64,000 bases of DNA from Candidatus Sphingomonas phytovorans (GCA_029202385.1 CP119314.1:64501-128500), one strand, 5' to 3'; shown: positions 9,258-18,058, numbered from the stretch's first letter. The notes: generated by a model not told the origin, from the sequence alone. Made by a program: numbers and translations.

Positions 9258-9274
9258 TCTACTAATCTAGTGGG
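9258..9274 (+). promoter_or_regulatory. 17-bp palindromic operator, copy C
   Basis: TCTACT AATCT AGTGGG: left arm identical to copies A and B, right arm differing at two positions from copy A. Lies immediately upstream of the symporter gene. It overlaps the region where a promoter must sit if translation starts at 9280 or 9316. Confidence 0.5.
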
Positions 9275-9279
9275 ATATC

Positions 9280-10656
9280 GTGAGCCCGGTCCCTGTAATT
9301 GGTCGGTTGAGTATCGTGTCTGAGACGGCAAGAGGTGATAGGTCTGGCGCTGGCGGCAATGGCCGGCTGGGTTTTGGCGGGCAGGTGCTGCTGGGCATGG
9401 CAGCCGGGCTGGCGCTTGGCCTGATCGTTCGTGCCGGTGTGAGCGGCGCCGCCGCCGCCGGGATCGGCGAAACGTTGCACACGCTCGGCCAGATTTTCGT
9501 GCAACTGCTCAAGGCGCTGGTGCCGCCTCTGGTCTTCACCGCGATCGTCGCATCGATCGCCGCGCTTCGGGATCTGGAGAATGCCGCCCGACTGGTCACG
9601 CGGACGCTCGCCTGGTTCGCGGTGACCGCGCTGATCGCGGTGCTGATCGGTATCGTGCTCGGCCTGGTGATTCAGCCTGGCCTTCATGCCGGTGTCGACG
9701 CAGCATCAGCCAGGGCGCCATCGGGGAGCGGTTCCTGGCTCGATTTCCTCAAGGGGCTCGTGCCGGCGAATTTCCTGGGGCTGTCGGCGTCCACCAGCAT
9801 CGATGCGGGGGTGGCGAAGACCGCGTTGTCGTTCAACATCCTGCAGATCATCGTTGCCGCCATCGCGATCGGCGCGGCGGCGGTTCGGGTGGGGGCGCCC
9901 GGTGAAAGCTTCCTCGCGTTCAATGCCTCGGCGCTCTCGATCTTCCGCCGCCTGCTGCGCTGGGTGATCGCGCTGACGCCGATCGGCAGCGCCGCGCTGA
10001 TCGGCGACGCGGTCATCCGCTATGGCTGGGACGCGCTGTCAGCGCTCGGATCGTTCGCGGCAGCGATCTATATCGGCCTCGGCCTCGTCCTGCTGGTCGT
10101 CTATCCGCTCCTGCTGGCGGTGAATGGCCTGAACCCGCTGCGCTTCTTCGCCGGGGCATGGCCGGCGATCCAGCTGGGTTTCGTCTCGCGCTCGTCGGTC
10201 GGCACGCTGCCGGTGACGGAGGAAGTGACGGAACAGGCGCTGGGCGTGCCGCGCGCCTATGCGGCGTTCGCAGTGCCGCTTGGCGCCACCACGAAGATGG
10301 ACGGGTGCGCGGCAATCTATCCGGCGATCTCGGCGATCTTCGTCGCGCAGTTTTACGGGGTGCCGCTGAGCCTCACCGATTATGGACTGATCGCGTTCGT
10401 TTCGGTCATCGGTTCGGCGGCCACCGCCGGACTCACCGGCGCCACGGTGATGCTGACCCTCACTCTGTCGACGCTGCATCTGCCGCTTGAAGGGGTGGGC
10501 CTGTTGCTCGCGATCGACCCTATTCTCGACATGGGCCGGACCGCGGTCAACGTCGCCGGCCAGGCACTGGTCCCCACGATCGTGGCGAAGCGTGCCGGCA
10601 TCCTCGATCTGGAACGGTTCCGCGGGGAGGCGGACACAAGTCTCGTACCGGCCTGA
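9280..10656 (+). CDS. dicarboxylate/amino acid:cation symporter (DAACS family)
   Basis: Up to 458 aa, with about eight hydrophobic segments plus re-entrant loops. Family hallmarks near the C-terminus: serine-rich SRSSVGTLPVTEE, ATTKMDGCAA (the NMDG-like motif of sodium/proton symporters) and DPILDMGRTAVNVAGQ. Members import C4-dicarboxylates, glutamate or cystine (TcyP). The sulfur-regulon operator and nearby cysK favour an amino acid such as cystine, but this is inference. The start is uncertain: GTG 9280 sits just after the operator, and GTG 9316 would give a more usual leader. First gene of a probable operon with the peroxiredoxin 24 nt downstream. Confidence 0.85.
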   Translation: MSPVPVIGRLSIVSETARGDRSGAGGNGRLGFGGQVLLGMAAGLALGLIVRAGVSGAAAAGIGETLHTLGQIFVQLLKALVPPLVFTAIVASIAALRDLENAARLVTRTLAWFAVTALIAVLIGIVLGLVIQPGLHAGVDAASARAPSGSGSWLDFLKGLVPANFLGLSASTSIDAGVAKTALSFNILQIIVAAIAIGAAAVRVGAPGESFLAFNASALSIFRRLLRWVIALTPIGSAALIGDAVIRYGWDALSALGSFAAAIYIGLGLVLLVVYPLLLAVNGLNPLRFFAGAWPAIQLGFVSRSSVGTLPVTEEVTEQALGVPRAYAAFAVPLGATTKMDGCAAIYPAISAIFVAQFYGVPLSLTDYGLIAFVSVIGSAATAGLTGATVMLTLTLSTLHLPLEGVGLLLAIDPILDMGRTAVNVAGQALVPTIVAKRAGILDLERFRGEADTSLVPA

Positions 10657-10680
10657 ACCCCAAGCAACGGAGGAATAGTC

Positions 10681-11322
10681 ATGTCCCTCAAGCTCTTCGA
10701 CACCATCCCCAATTTCACCCAGGAATCGACTGAGGGGCCGCTCGACTTCTACCGCTGGGCCGGCAACGACTGGGTCGTGCTCTTCTCGCATCCCAAGGAT
10801 TTCACCCCGGTCTGCACCACCGAACTGGGCGCGGTCGCCAGGCTCAAGCCAGAGTTCGACAAGCGCGGGGTCAAGGTGATCGGCCTGTCGGTCGATCCGG
10901 TCGACCGGCATATCGAGTGGGCGAAGGATATCGAACGGACTCAAGGCACGGCGCTCAACTTCCCGCTGATCGCCGATGTCGACCGTCGCGTCGCGGATCT
11001 TCTCGGGCTCATCCATCCCAATGCGTCGGACACGGCCACGGTGCGCAGCGTGTTCGTGATCGATCAGGCGAAGCGGGTCCGGCTGACGCTGACCTATCCG
11101 GCCTCGACGGGGCGCAATTTCGACGAGATCCTGCGCACGATCGACAGTCTCCAGCTCACCGACCGAAGCAAGGTCGCCACGCCCGCCGACTGGAAGCAGG
11201 GCGACGACGTGATCATTCTGCCGTCGCTCGGCACCGAGGAGGCGCGCGCGCTGTTCCCCGATGGCTGGACCGAGCACACGCCCTATCTGCGCACCGTGCC
11301 ACAGCCCGAGCCGGCGGACTGA
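10681..11322 (+). CDS. 1-Cys peroxiredoxin (Prx6 subfamily)
   Basis: 213 aa. Thiol peroxidase reducing H2O2 and alkyl hydroperoxides in the cytoplasm. The peroxidatic Cys45 lies in HPKDFTPVCTTE; the Prx6-type C-terminal motifs VRSVFVID, TYPASTGRNFDEILR and VATPADWKQGDDV are present. No second cysteine follows, consistent with the 1-Cys mechanism needing an external thiol. Preceded by GGAGGA. Location behind the symporter and the shared operator suggests co-expression with sulfur scavenging, where sulfite and thiol fluxes and flavin monooxygenases create oxidative stress (inference). Confidence 0.9.
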   Translation: MSLKLFDTIPNFTQESTEGPLDFYRWAGNDWVVLFSHPKDFTPVCTTELGAVARLKPEFDKRGVKVIGLSVDPVDRHIEWAKDIERTQGTALNFPLIADVDRRVADLLGLIHPNASDTATVRSVFVIDQAKRVRLTLTYPASTGRNFDEILRTIDSLQLTDRSKVATPADWKQGDDVIILPSLGTEEARALFPDGWTEHTPYLRTVPQPEPAD

Positions 11323-11449
11323 CCGCTGTCGTGAAGGCCCAACTGCCCTCCACGCCGAATATGGTGCGATCGGGTCGGTGCGAAAGCCGGGACAGGGAGC
11401 GCGCCCTTTCGCGCTTCGCCGATCTCCCTCGATTCGGGGAGCGTGACTT

Positions 11450-12160
11450 ATGAAGCCGCTGATCGGTGTGCTCTGCTGCAACGAGATCGCGGAGCGTCCG
11501 GTGCAGGCCGTGGCGAGCCGGTTCATCCAGCCGCTCGCGCAGATCTCCGGCGCCACGGTGGTGCTGGTGCCTGCGCTGATCGACGTGCTTGACGCCCCGG
11601 CGCTGGCGCAGCGGCTTGATGGCCTCTTGCTGACCGGGTCGAGATCCAATGTCGCATCGCGGCGTTACGGCGGGCATTGGTCCGACGAAACGCCGCTTGA
11701 CGAGGAACGCGACGAGGTTGCGTTCGCACTGGCCGGTCGGATGATCGAAGCGGGCAGGCCGGTCTTCGGGATTTGTCGGGGTCTGCAGGAACTGAACGTG
11801 CTGTTCGGTGGCACCCTGACCCGTGATCTCACGGGCCACCATCTGGGCGACGAGGTTCCGTTCGACGCGCTGTTCGCCCACGACCATATGGTGACGCTCA
11901 GCCCCGACGGCATGCTCGCCGGCGCGACCGGCGTGGCGCGGCTGACGGTGAATTCGGTGCATCGCCAGGGTATCGAGCGACTCGGCGGCGGTCTGGCGGT
12001 GGAAGCGCATGCTGACGAAGACGGGCTGATCGAGGCCTTTTCGGCCCGCCCCAATGGCGCGCCCGTGCTGGCAGTGCAGTGGCACCCCGAATGGGCCGGC
12101 GCACACCGCACTGACGGACGCGCCTTCTTTCAACTGGTCGGCCGGGCGTTGGCCGCCTAG
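11450..12160 (+). CDS. class I glutamine amidotransferase-like peptidase C26 (PuuD-type gamma-glutamyl hydrolase)
   Basis: 236 aa. Cleaves gamma-glutamyl amide bonds, as PuuD does for gamma-glutamyl-GABA. The nucleophile Cys109 lies in FGICRGLQELN; the His/Glu dyad lies in AVQWHPEW near residue 215. VNSVHRQGIERLG is the usual third motif. There is no polyamine gene nearby, so the substrate is open; a glutathione-type gamma-glutamyl thiol would fit the sulfur context (inference only). Last gene before the block changes character; 127 nt after the peroxiredoxin. Confidence 0.85.
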   Translation: MKPLIGVLCCNEIAERPVQAVASRFIQPLAQISGATVVLVPALIDVLDAPALAQRLDGLLLTGSRSNVASRRYGGHWSDETPLDEERDEVAFALAGRMIEAGRPVFGICRGLQELNVLFGGTLTRDLTGHHLGDEVPFDALFAHDHMVTLSPDGMLAGATGVARLTVNSVHRQGIERLGGGLAVEAHADEDGLIEAFSARPNGAPVLAVQWHPEWAGAHRTDGRAFFQLVGRALAA

Positions 12161-12314
12161 CGGGCGTCGTTCAATGACCGACAGATCCGGGTGGATGGCT
12201 CGAAAGCCCGCAGATCCCTAGATTTATTCATGCTCCGGCCAAATTTTGATCTTTTGTTCCGCTCAGGTTTTTGGGGTCAAGTCTCCCCGAGAACGCGCCA
12301 GGGAGGCTTGCGGA

Positions 12315-13202
12315 ATGAAAATCGGCTACAGGTTTCGCGTGGGACTCCAGATGCTTGCCGCGATCATTGTCTCGGTGGCTGCGTCGCCGGCCCTGGCGGC
12401 TGACCCGCCGGAATGGTCTGCCCCGGTCAAACCTTTCCGTATCGCGGGCGACATCTATTATGTCGGGACGAAGGGCCTGGCGGCCTATCTCATCGTCACC
12501 ACGCAGGGTGCGGTTCTGCTGGACGGGACCCTCGCCGAGAACGCCGCGCTGGTCGAACGCAATATCCAAAGCCTGGGTGTCCCGCTTCACCATGTCAGGC
12601 TGCTGATCAGCGATCACGCCCATGACGATCACGTCGGGGCGCTGGCGCAGATCAAGCGGGATACGGGAGCGCGTTTCCTGGCCAGCGCCGGGGATCGATG
12701 GGCGCTTGAGCACGGCATGCCTCGCGGTGACACCAATTATGGCGTCAGGCGATTTCCACCGGTGAAGGTGGACGGGATCGTCCGGGACGGACAGGTGATC
12801 CGCCTGGGCGGCACGATGCTGACGGCGCATCTCACCCCGGGGCATACGCCGGGTTGCACGAGCTGGAGCATGAGGATCCGGGATGGTGGCAGGCCGCGCC
12901 GCGTCCTGTTCCTGTGCAGCATCACGGTTGCTGGCAATACCCTTGTCGGGAACCGCGCCTATCCCGGGATTGTCAGCGATTATCGTGCGACGTTCGCGAA
13001 GCTCGCGGCGATGCGGGCGGACATTCTCCTGACCAGTCATCCCGAAATGGCGGACGTGCTCGATCGGGAGGCGCGCCGCGAGGCCGGTAAGGCGGACGCT
13101 TTCATCGACCCAGCCGCCCTTCCGGCGCTGGTCGCAGAATCCAGGGCGGCTTTCGAGGCTGCGCTGGCCAGCCAAAATCAAGAAGCCTATATAGGTATAT
13201 AG
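12315..13202 (+). CDS. subclass B3 metallo-beta-lactamase
   Basis: 295 aa with a cleavable signal peptide (cut near SPALAA), hence periplasmic. Zinc ligands of the B3 pattern are all present: His101-x-His103-x-Asp105-His106 (DHAHDDHVGAL), His177 (TPGHTPGCTSW) and His242 (LLTSHPEM). The Gly-rich second strand and TPGHTPGCTSW are typical of the L1/CAR/SPS-like B3 group. Start at ATG 12315 fits GGGAGG 8 nt upstream and removes 23 residues of unrelated leader. Expected to hydrolyse penicillins, cephalosporins and possibly carbapenems; intrinsic B3 enzymes are common in sphingomonads and caulobacters. Activity cannot be judged from sequence. Confidence 0.85.
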   Translation: MKIGYRFRVGLQMLAAIIVSVAASPALAADPPEWSAPVKPFRIAGDIYYVGTKGLAAYLIVTTQGAVLLDGTLAENAALVERNIQSLGVPLHHVRLLISDHAHDDHVGALAQIKRDTGARFLASAGDRWALEHGMPRGDTNYGVRRFPPVKVDGIVRDGQVIRLGGTMLTAHLTPGHTPGCTSWSMRIRDGGRPRRVLFLCSITVAGNTLVGNRAYPGIVSDYRATFAKLAAMRADILLTSHPEMADVLDREARREAGKADAFIDPAALPALVAESRAAFEAALASQNQEAYIGI

Positions 13203-13303
13203 GCCCCTGACCAAGCCAGGGAGCTGGCCCCGGACGGGCTGGGAGTCGGCAAATGCGATGGCGCGGAAGCCGTCAAAGCTCCCGCGCTACGCTGATCTCG
13301 AGC

Positions 13304-15190
13304 TCAGCCTATTCCACGCTCCAGCAATCGCATCAGCCGAGCGGAGAAGGCACGCGGATCGACAGGCAACTCGCCGTCAGCGATCCGGGCCTCGTCGAAG
13401 AGAAGATGCGCTGCGTCCGCACGGATGACCTCGTCACTGCCGTCGACCGCGCCCAGTTTCTCAACGAGAGCATGGTGCGGATTGATCTCAAGCACTGGCT
13501 TTGCCGCAGTATCGAGCCGGCCAGCGCCGGCAAGCAGCTTTTCGAGTTGCCGGTCCATCCCATGTTCCGGCGCGACAAGGCAGGCCGCGCTCTCGATGAG
13601 GCGATCGGACACACGAACGTCGGAGACCGCATCACCCAGGGTCTCCTTCACGAAGGCGATGAATCCGTTGACCGCATCCGAAGCAGCTACCGCGGGTTGT
13701 TCGCCATCAGCGAGCGGGATCAGGCTAAGGTCGGCAAGGCCTTGGGTCACCGATTTGAACGGCTTGCCCTCATAGTCGAGGCCGGATGTAACCCAGAAAC
13801 TATCGACCTGGTCAGTGAGCAGCAGCACCTCGATCCCGCGGGCGCGAAAGCCTTCAAGTTGGGGTGAGGCGGCAAGACGGTCGAGGTCAGTCCCGGTGGC
13901 GTAGTAGATGGCCGTCTGGTTCTCCTTCAGACCGGCCTCATAGTCCTTGAGCGAGCGCCATTCGCTGCCCGGCGCGGTGGTCTTGAAACGGGCGAGGCCC
14001 AGCAGCGCCTCGCGTCGGGTATAATCCTCGTAGAGGCCCTCTTTCAGCACCGGGCCGAAATTGTCCCAGATCTTCAGATAGCGCTCGGTGTCGCCGGTCG
14101 TGAGCTTGTCCAGTTCCGACAGCACGCGGTTGGAGATGCCTTTCTGTATCGCGGCGAGGACCGGACTCTCCTGGATCATCTCGCGCGACACGTTGAGGGG
14201 TAGATCGTTGGAATCGACCAGGCCGCGCACGAAACGGAGATAGCGGGGCAGAATCTGTGCGTCGTCGGTGATGAAGACCCGCCGGACGTAGAGTTTCATC
14301 CGACCGGCGCGATCGGGATCGAACAGATCGAACGGCTTGGTCTCGGGTACGAAGGCCAGCACGGAATATTCGTGCAGCCCCTCGGCACGATAGTGGAGCG
14401 TCAACGCGGGTTCGTCGAACTGGCCGGCGGCGCTGCGGTAGAAATCCTTATATTCCTCAGCCGTGACCTCGGTCTTTGGCCTGGTCCAGAGCGCGGCGCC
14501 GTCGGCGATCTGCTTCGGCTCCGCGTCGGGCCTGTCCTTGAGGAAGATCGGCACCGGCACGTGGCCCGACTGGGTCTTGATGGTGCGCTCGATCGTCAAG
14601 CTCTCGGTATAGCCGGATGCCTCCTCCTTGAGGTGCAGCAGCACGCGTGTGCCGCGCCCCGGCGCGTCCGCTGGATCGACCGGCTGAATCGTGTAGGTGC
14701 CTAGGCCATCGGACGACCATGATGCGGCCGTATCGGCGCCCGCGCGCCGCGAGATCACCTCGACCTGATCGGCGACCATGAAGGCCGAATAGAATCCGAC
14801 GCCGAACTGGCCGATGAGGTGACTGTCTTCTGCTTCCTTCGCGCCGGCAATCTTGTCCATGAACGCCTTGGTGCCGGACCGCGCGATGGTGCCGAGCGAA
14901 TCGGCAAGCTCTTCCTCGCTCATGCCGATGCCATTGTCCTCGATCGTGAACCGCCGGTTGTCGGGATCGAGCGTCACGGTGATGCGGGGCTGCCCATCCT
15001 CGCCGAGGAGGCTCGCGTTGCTAAGTCCCTCGTAGCGCAGCTTTTCACATGCATCGGCTGCGTTCGAGATCAGCTCACGCAGGAAGACATCTTTGTCCGA
15101 ATAGACCGAATGCACCATCAGGTGCAGCAGCTTGGCGACATCCGCTTCGAATGAACGGGTTTCGGGCACGGCTTCGGTGATCGTCGTCAT
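13304..15190 (-). CDS. htpG: molecular chaperone HtpG (Hsp90)
   Basis: 628 aa, the usual bacterial Hsp90 length. N-terminal GHKL ATPase domain with LRELISNAADACEKLRYE, DNGIGM and GQFGVGFYSAFMVAD; middle domain with GLVDSNDLPLNVSREMIQES; C-terminal dimerisation domain present. AGGAAA precedes the ATG, and a sigma-32-like promoter lies about 40 nt upstream. Housekeeping heat-shock gene converging with the beta-lactamase gene. Confidence 0.97.
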   Translation of the reverse strand: MTTITEAVPETRSFEADVAKLLHLMVHSVYSDKDVFLRELISNAADACEKLRYEGLSNASLLGEDGQPRITVTLDPDNRRFTIEDNGIGMSEEELADSLGTIARSGTKAFMDKIAGAKEAEDSHLIGQFGVGFYSAFMVADQVEVISRRAGADTAASWSSDGLGTYTIQPVDPADAPGRGTRVLLHLKEEASGYTESLTIERTIKTQSGHVPVPIFLKDRPDAEPKQIADGAALWTRPKTEVTAEEYKDFYRSAAGQFDEPALTLHYRAEGLHEYSVLAFVPETKPFDLFDPDRAGRMKLYVRRVFITDDAQILPRYLRFVRGLVDSNDLPLNVSREMIQESPVLAAIQKGISNRVLSELDKLTTGDTERYLKIWDNFGPVLKEGLYEDYTRREALLGLARFKTTAPGSEWRSLKDYEAGLKENQTAIYYATGTDLDRLAASPQLEGFRARGIEVLLLTDQVDSFWVTSGLDYEGKPFKSVTQGLADLSLIPLADGEQPAVAASDAVNGFIAFVKETLGDAVSDVRVSDRLIESAACLVAPEHGMDRQLEKLLAGAGRLDTAAKPVLEINPHHALVEKLGAVDGSDEVIRADAAHLLFDEARIADGELPVDPRAFSARLMRLLERGIG

Positions 15191-15230
15191 GCAGTTTTCC
15201 TAATGGCCTTCCGAGGTTGAACAACGCAGC

Positions 15231-15259
15231 AGATGGCTGGCTGGCCGAAACCTTTCAAG
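15231..15259 (-). promoter_or_regulatory. sigma-32 (RpoH) type promoter of htpG
   Basis: Minus strand: -35 CTTGAAA (15253-15259), 15-nt spacer, -10 GCCATCT (15231-15237). Matches the heat-shock consensus CTTGAAA...CCCATnT with one mismatch and correct spacing. It predicts a 5' leader of roughly 35 nt. Confidence 0.6.
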
Positions 15260-15434
15260 CGCGTGTAGCACCAGCAACATCAGCGGGCTCGAAGGAATGG
15301 CGTTTCGTGGCTGGGAGCGGGCGGACGGTTGGCAGCGCGCCTTTATAGTCGTGCAATGCCGATTGCGTGATTCCCAAACTGCCGTTCGCTCGATCTTCTT
15401 CGAGGCGGGAGGTCGTGCGTAACAACTGCCTGGC

Positions 15435-16379
15435 TCACCCGATGAGCGCTGCCCGAGCGTATCGCATCGGCGGCGTTCCGACATGGCGGGTGAAGGCGGT
15501 GCTAAACGTGCTGGCCGACCCATAACCCACCTGCGCCGCGACATGATGGATCGCGACCTCGCGGCCGCGCAGCAGACGCTTGGCGAGCGCCATGCGCCAT
15601 GAGAGCAGATATTCCATCGGTGGAAGCCCGACGACACGGCTGAACCGCGCGAAGAAGGCTGAACGCGACATCGCTGCCTCGGCGGCCAGGGCGGCGACGG
15701 TCCAGTTGTGCGCGGGACGCGCATGCATGGCGCGCAAGGCACCTACCAGGCGATCGTCCGACAGTCCGCGCGCGACGCTCGGCACCGCTGCGATGTCCGT
15801 GCCGCACCGAAGCGCCTCGATCAGCAGCACCTCGAGCAGCCGTTCCAGCACCAGCTCGCGCCCCGGCCGCGATTGGCGCGTCTCGTCGCCGACCAGCTGA
15901 AGCAATTGCGCGAGCCGTGGCTCGCCGCGGGCCACGACCATTGCGGGGAGAAGCGATACGAGCAACGCAGCGTCAGGCGAAGCGAAGCTGCATAATCCGA
16001 CCTGCATCCTGAGATTGACCGGCTCGTTCGCCGCGCCGACCCGAAACCGGCCGGGCCCGACCTCCGCCGGCGCCATGTCGATCCCGTGCGGGGGTGCGTC
16101 GATGCTCTCGATCACCTGGTCGCTGGTCGATGGCGACAACACGAAATCACCGGCATGGACGGTGATCGGCGGGCGGCCAGCGGCGACCACGCGACATTGG
16201 CCCTCCAGGACCGCGAAATATACGGGCTTGCCCTCAACGTCGCGGTTGATGCGCCAGCGCCCGGCATAGTCGACCTGCTTGGAGAAGCTGGCCGAGGGTT
16301 GCAGCAGAGTGACGATCTCGGCGAGCGGATCGGTGGCCATATCAGGACTATCGCCAATTGATTCGAGATTATGGAGCAT
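15435..16379 (-). CDS. AraC-family regulator with N-terminal cupin (cupin_6)
   Basis: 314 aa. N-terminal cupin-type ligand domain (VDYAGRWRINRDVEGKPVYFAVLEGQ, HAGDFVLS) and C-terminal AraC double HTH (WTVAALAAEAAMSRSAFFARFSRVVGLPPMEY; VGYGSASTFSTAFTRHVG...P). Divergent from the SDR gene at 16439, so it probably controls that gene. Start is uncertain: MATDPLAEIV (16340) matches how relatives begin, but neither candidate has a convincing ribosome site. The ligand is unknown. Confidence 0.85.
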   Translation of the reverse strand: MLHNLESIGDSPDMATDPLAEIVTLLQPSASFSKQVDYAGRWRINRDVEGKPVYFAVLEGQCRVVAAGRPPITVHAGDFVLSPSTSDQVIESIDAPPHGIDMAPAEVGPGRFRVGAANEPVNLRMQVGLCSFASPDAALLVSLLPAMVVARGEPRLAQLLQLVGDETRQSRPGRELVLERLLEVLLIEALRCGTDIAAVPSVARGLSDDRLVGALRAMHARPAHNWTVAALAAEAAMSRSAFFARFSRVVGLPPMEYLLSWRMALAKRLLRGREVAIHHVAAQVGYGSASTFSTAFTRHVGTPPMRYARAALIG

Positions 16380-16438
16380 AGAAGGTCTTGCAGGCCATGG
16401 CTATCTCCAGCGCACCAGCAATCATCCGGAGTTTCTCC

Positions 16439-17188
16439 ATGCCCACCGTTCTCATCACCGGCTGCTCCTCGGGGTTCGGCCTCGAGACCGCCAGGTTGTT
16501 CCTCGAAAAGGGGTGGAAGGTCGTCGCCACGATGCGCAATCCAAAGCGCGATCTCCTCCCTGCTTCCGACAACCTCACGATCCTCCCGCTCGACGTTACC
16601 GATCCCGCCAGCGTCGCCAGCGCGTTTGGCGAGGCTGGTGAGATCGACGTCCTGGTCAACAATGCCGGGTTCGGCGCCGCAGTTCCGATCGAACTGATCG
16701 AGCCCGAAACCGCGCGGCAACTGTTCGAAACCAACATGCTCGGCACGCTGGCGACGGTGCAGGCGGTTCTGCCCAGGTTCCGCGAACGTCGCAGCGGGAC
16801 GATCATCAATGTCACGTCCACCGCTACGTTGCGGCCGTTGCCGTTGGTCAGCGTTTACCGCGCCAGCAAGGCAGCGGTGAATGCGCTCACGGAATCGCTG
16901 GCGGTCGAGGTCGAGCCGTTCGGCGTGCGCGTGCACATTGTTCTGCCGGGTCGTTCGCCCGAGACCAGCTTCGGCGAGAATGCGATGCCGCACCTGCGCG
17001 GGCTCGACAATCCCGACTACAAGCCCCTGATCGAGGGCATGATCGCCCATTTCCGCGAGGACACGGGCCCCGTCACCCATGCGGTCGATGTGGCGAAGGC
17101 GGTCTGGCGGGCCGCCACCGATCCGACCGCCCCCTTGCGGATCGCGGCAGGCGAGGACGCGGTCCAGTGGATGGCCGAAGCCGGTTGA
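16439..17188 (+). CDS. SDR family oxidoreductase (classical)
   Basis: 249 aa NAD(P)-dependent short-chain dehydrogenase. Cofactor loop TGCSSGFG at 7-14, NNAG motif, catalytic Ser in NVTSTA and Tyr-x3-Lys in SVYRASK. Arg in ATMRNP after strand 2 suggests NADP preference. Start at ATG 16439 is supported by CGGAG 7 nt upstream; longer reading to 16388 adds a non-family leader. Divergent from the cupin-AraC regulator, the standard pairing for an inducible SDR. Substrate unknown. Confidence 0.88.
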   Translation: MPTVLITGCSSGFGLETARLFLEKGWKVVATMRNPKRDLLPASDNLTILPLDVTDPASVASAFGEAGEIDVLVNNAGFGAAVPIELIEPETARQLFETNMLGTLATVQAVLPRFRERRSGTIINVTSTATLRPLPLVSVYRASKAAVNALTESLAVEVEPFGVRVHIVLPGRSPETSFGENAMPHLRGLDNPDYKPLIEGMIAHFREDTGPVTHAVDVAKAVWRAATDPTAPLRIAAGEDAVQWMAEAG

Positions 17189-17316
17189 TCCGTCCCCATA
17201 ATCCTTGAGGCGACCGTTGATCGCGGCCGCACCTGCGAGGTGGGTTGCCATGGGCCGTCTATTGAGCCCGCCCATTGGATGCATTGTCGAATCTGATCAT
17301 ATGAGGAACTTGGAAA

Positions 17317-18030
17317 ATGGCAGAGTTGAGCGGTACGAAGGTCATAGTGATCGGCGGTGCCTCTGGTGTCGGCTTTGCAGTGGCGGCAGCGGCGCTGGCG
17401 GCTGGCGCCGAGGTGGTGGTCGGCTCTAGCCAGGCGCCGCGCATCCAAGCGGCGGCTGAGAAGCTCGGGCACGGGGCTACGGGCCGGGCCGTGGACGTGA
17501 AGGATGAGGGCTCGGTCGCCGCTTTCTTCGACGTCGCTGGCCGGTTCGACCATCTGGTTTTTACGGCAGGCGATTGGGGCCACATGTTCGGCCCCACTCG
17601 AGAGCTCGACATCGACACCAGCAAAGCGCGGATGGAGGTAAGGTTCTGGGGCGCCGCGCGTGTCGCCAAACATGCGATGCGGCATATCGCCAGCGCCGGT
17701 TCGATTACGTTGACTGGCGGCATGCTGGCACACCGGCCGATGCCGGGCGCTCCGCTGGTGACCGCCTCGGCCAACACAACGGAGGGCCTGGCAATGGGCC
17801 TCGCTCGTGATCTGGCTCCCGTTCGTGTCAACGCCGTCTGCCTGGGCCTGATCATGAGCGAGCCAGTGCTGGCCTTGGGCGACGCCGCGATCAGCAGCTT
17901 CACGGTCAACTTGCCACTGCCACGCGGCGGAACGGTAGAGGAGGCTGCCGAGGCCTATCTCTACTTGATGCGTGCTACTTATGTGACGGGCCAGATCGTG
18001 CGGGTAGATGGCGGCGGCAGCCTGGTCTGA
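17317..18030 (+). CDS. atypical SDR lacking the catalytic Tyr/Lys
   Basis: 237 aa Rossmann protein. Cofactor loop GGASGVGF at 13-20 and the LAPVRVNAVCLG motif are intact, and the C-terminus has VTGQIVRVDGGGSLV. Where classical SDRs have Tyr-x3-Lys, this protein reads PLVTASANTTEG (residues ~146-157): both residues are absent, and the Ser of strand 5 is replaced in TLTGGM. It may be a non-canonical reductase subgroup, or bind nucleotide without oxidoreductase activity. Stands alone, followed by a hairpin. Confidence 0.8.
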   Translation: MAELSGTKVIVIGGASGVGFAVAAAALAAGAEVVVGSSQAPRIQAAAEKLGHGATGRAVDVKDEGSVAAFFDVAGRFDHLVFTAGDWGHMFGPTRELDIDTSKARMEVRFWGAARVAKHAMRHIASAGSITLTGGMLAHRPMPGAPLVTASANTTEGLAMGLARDLAPVRVNAVCLGLIMSEPVLALGDAAISSFTVNLPLPRGGTVEEAAEAYLYLMRATYVTGQIVRVDGGGSLV

Positions 18031-18058
18031 GCAGGGATGTGCACCAATCCCGGTAAAC

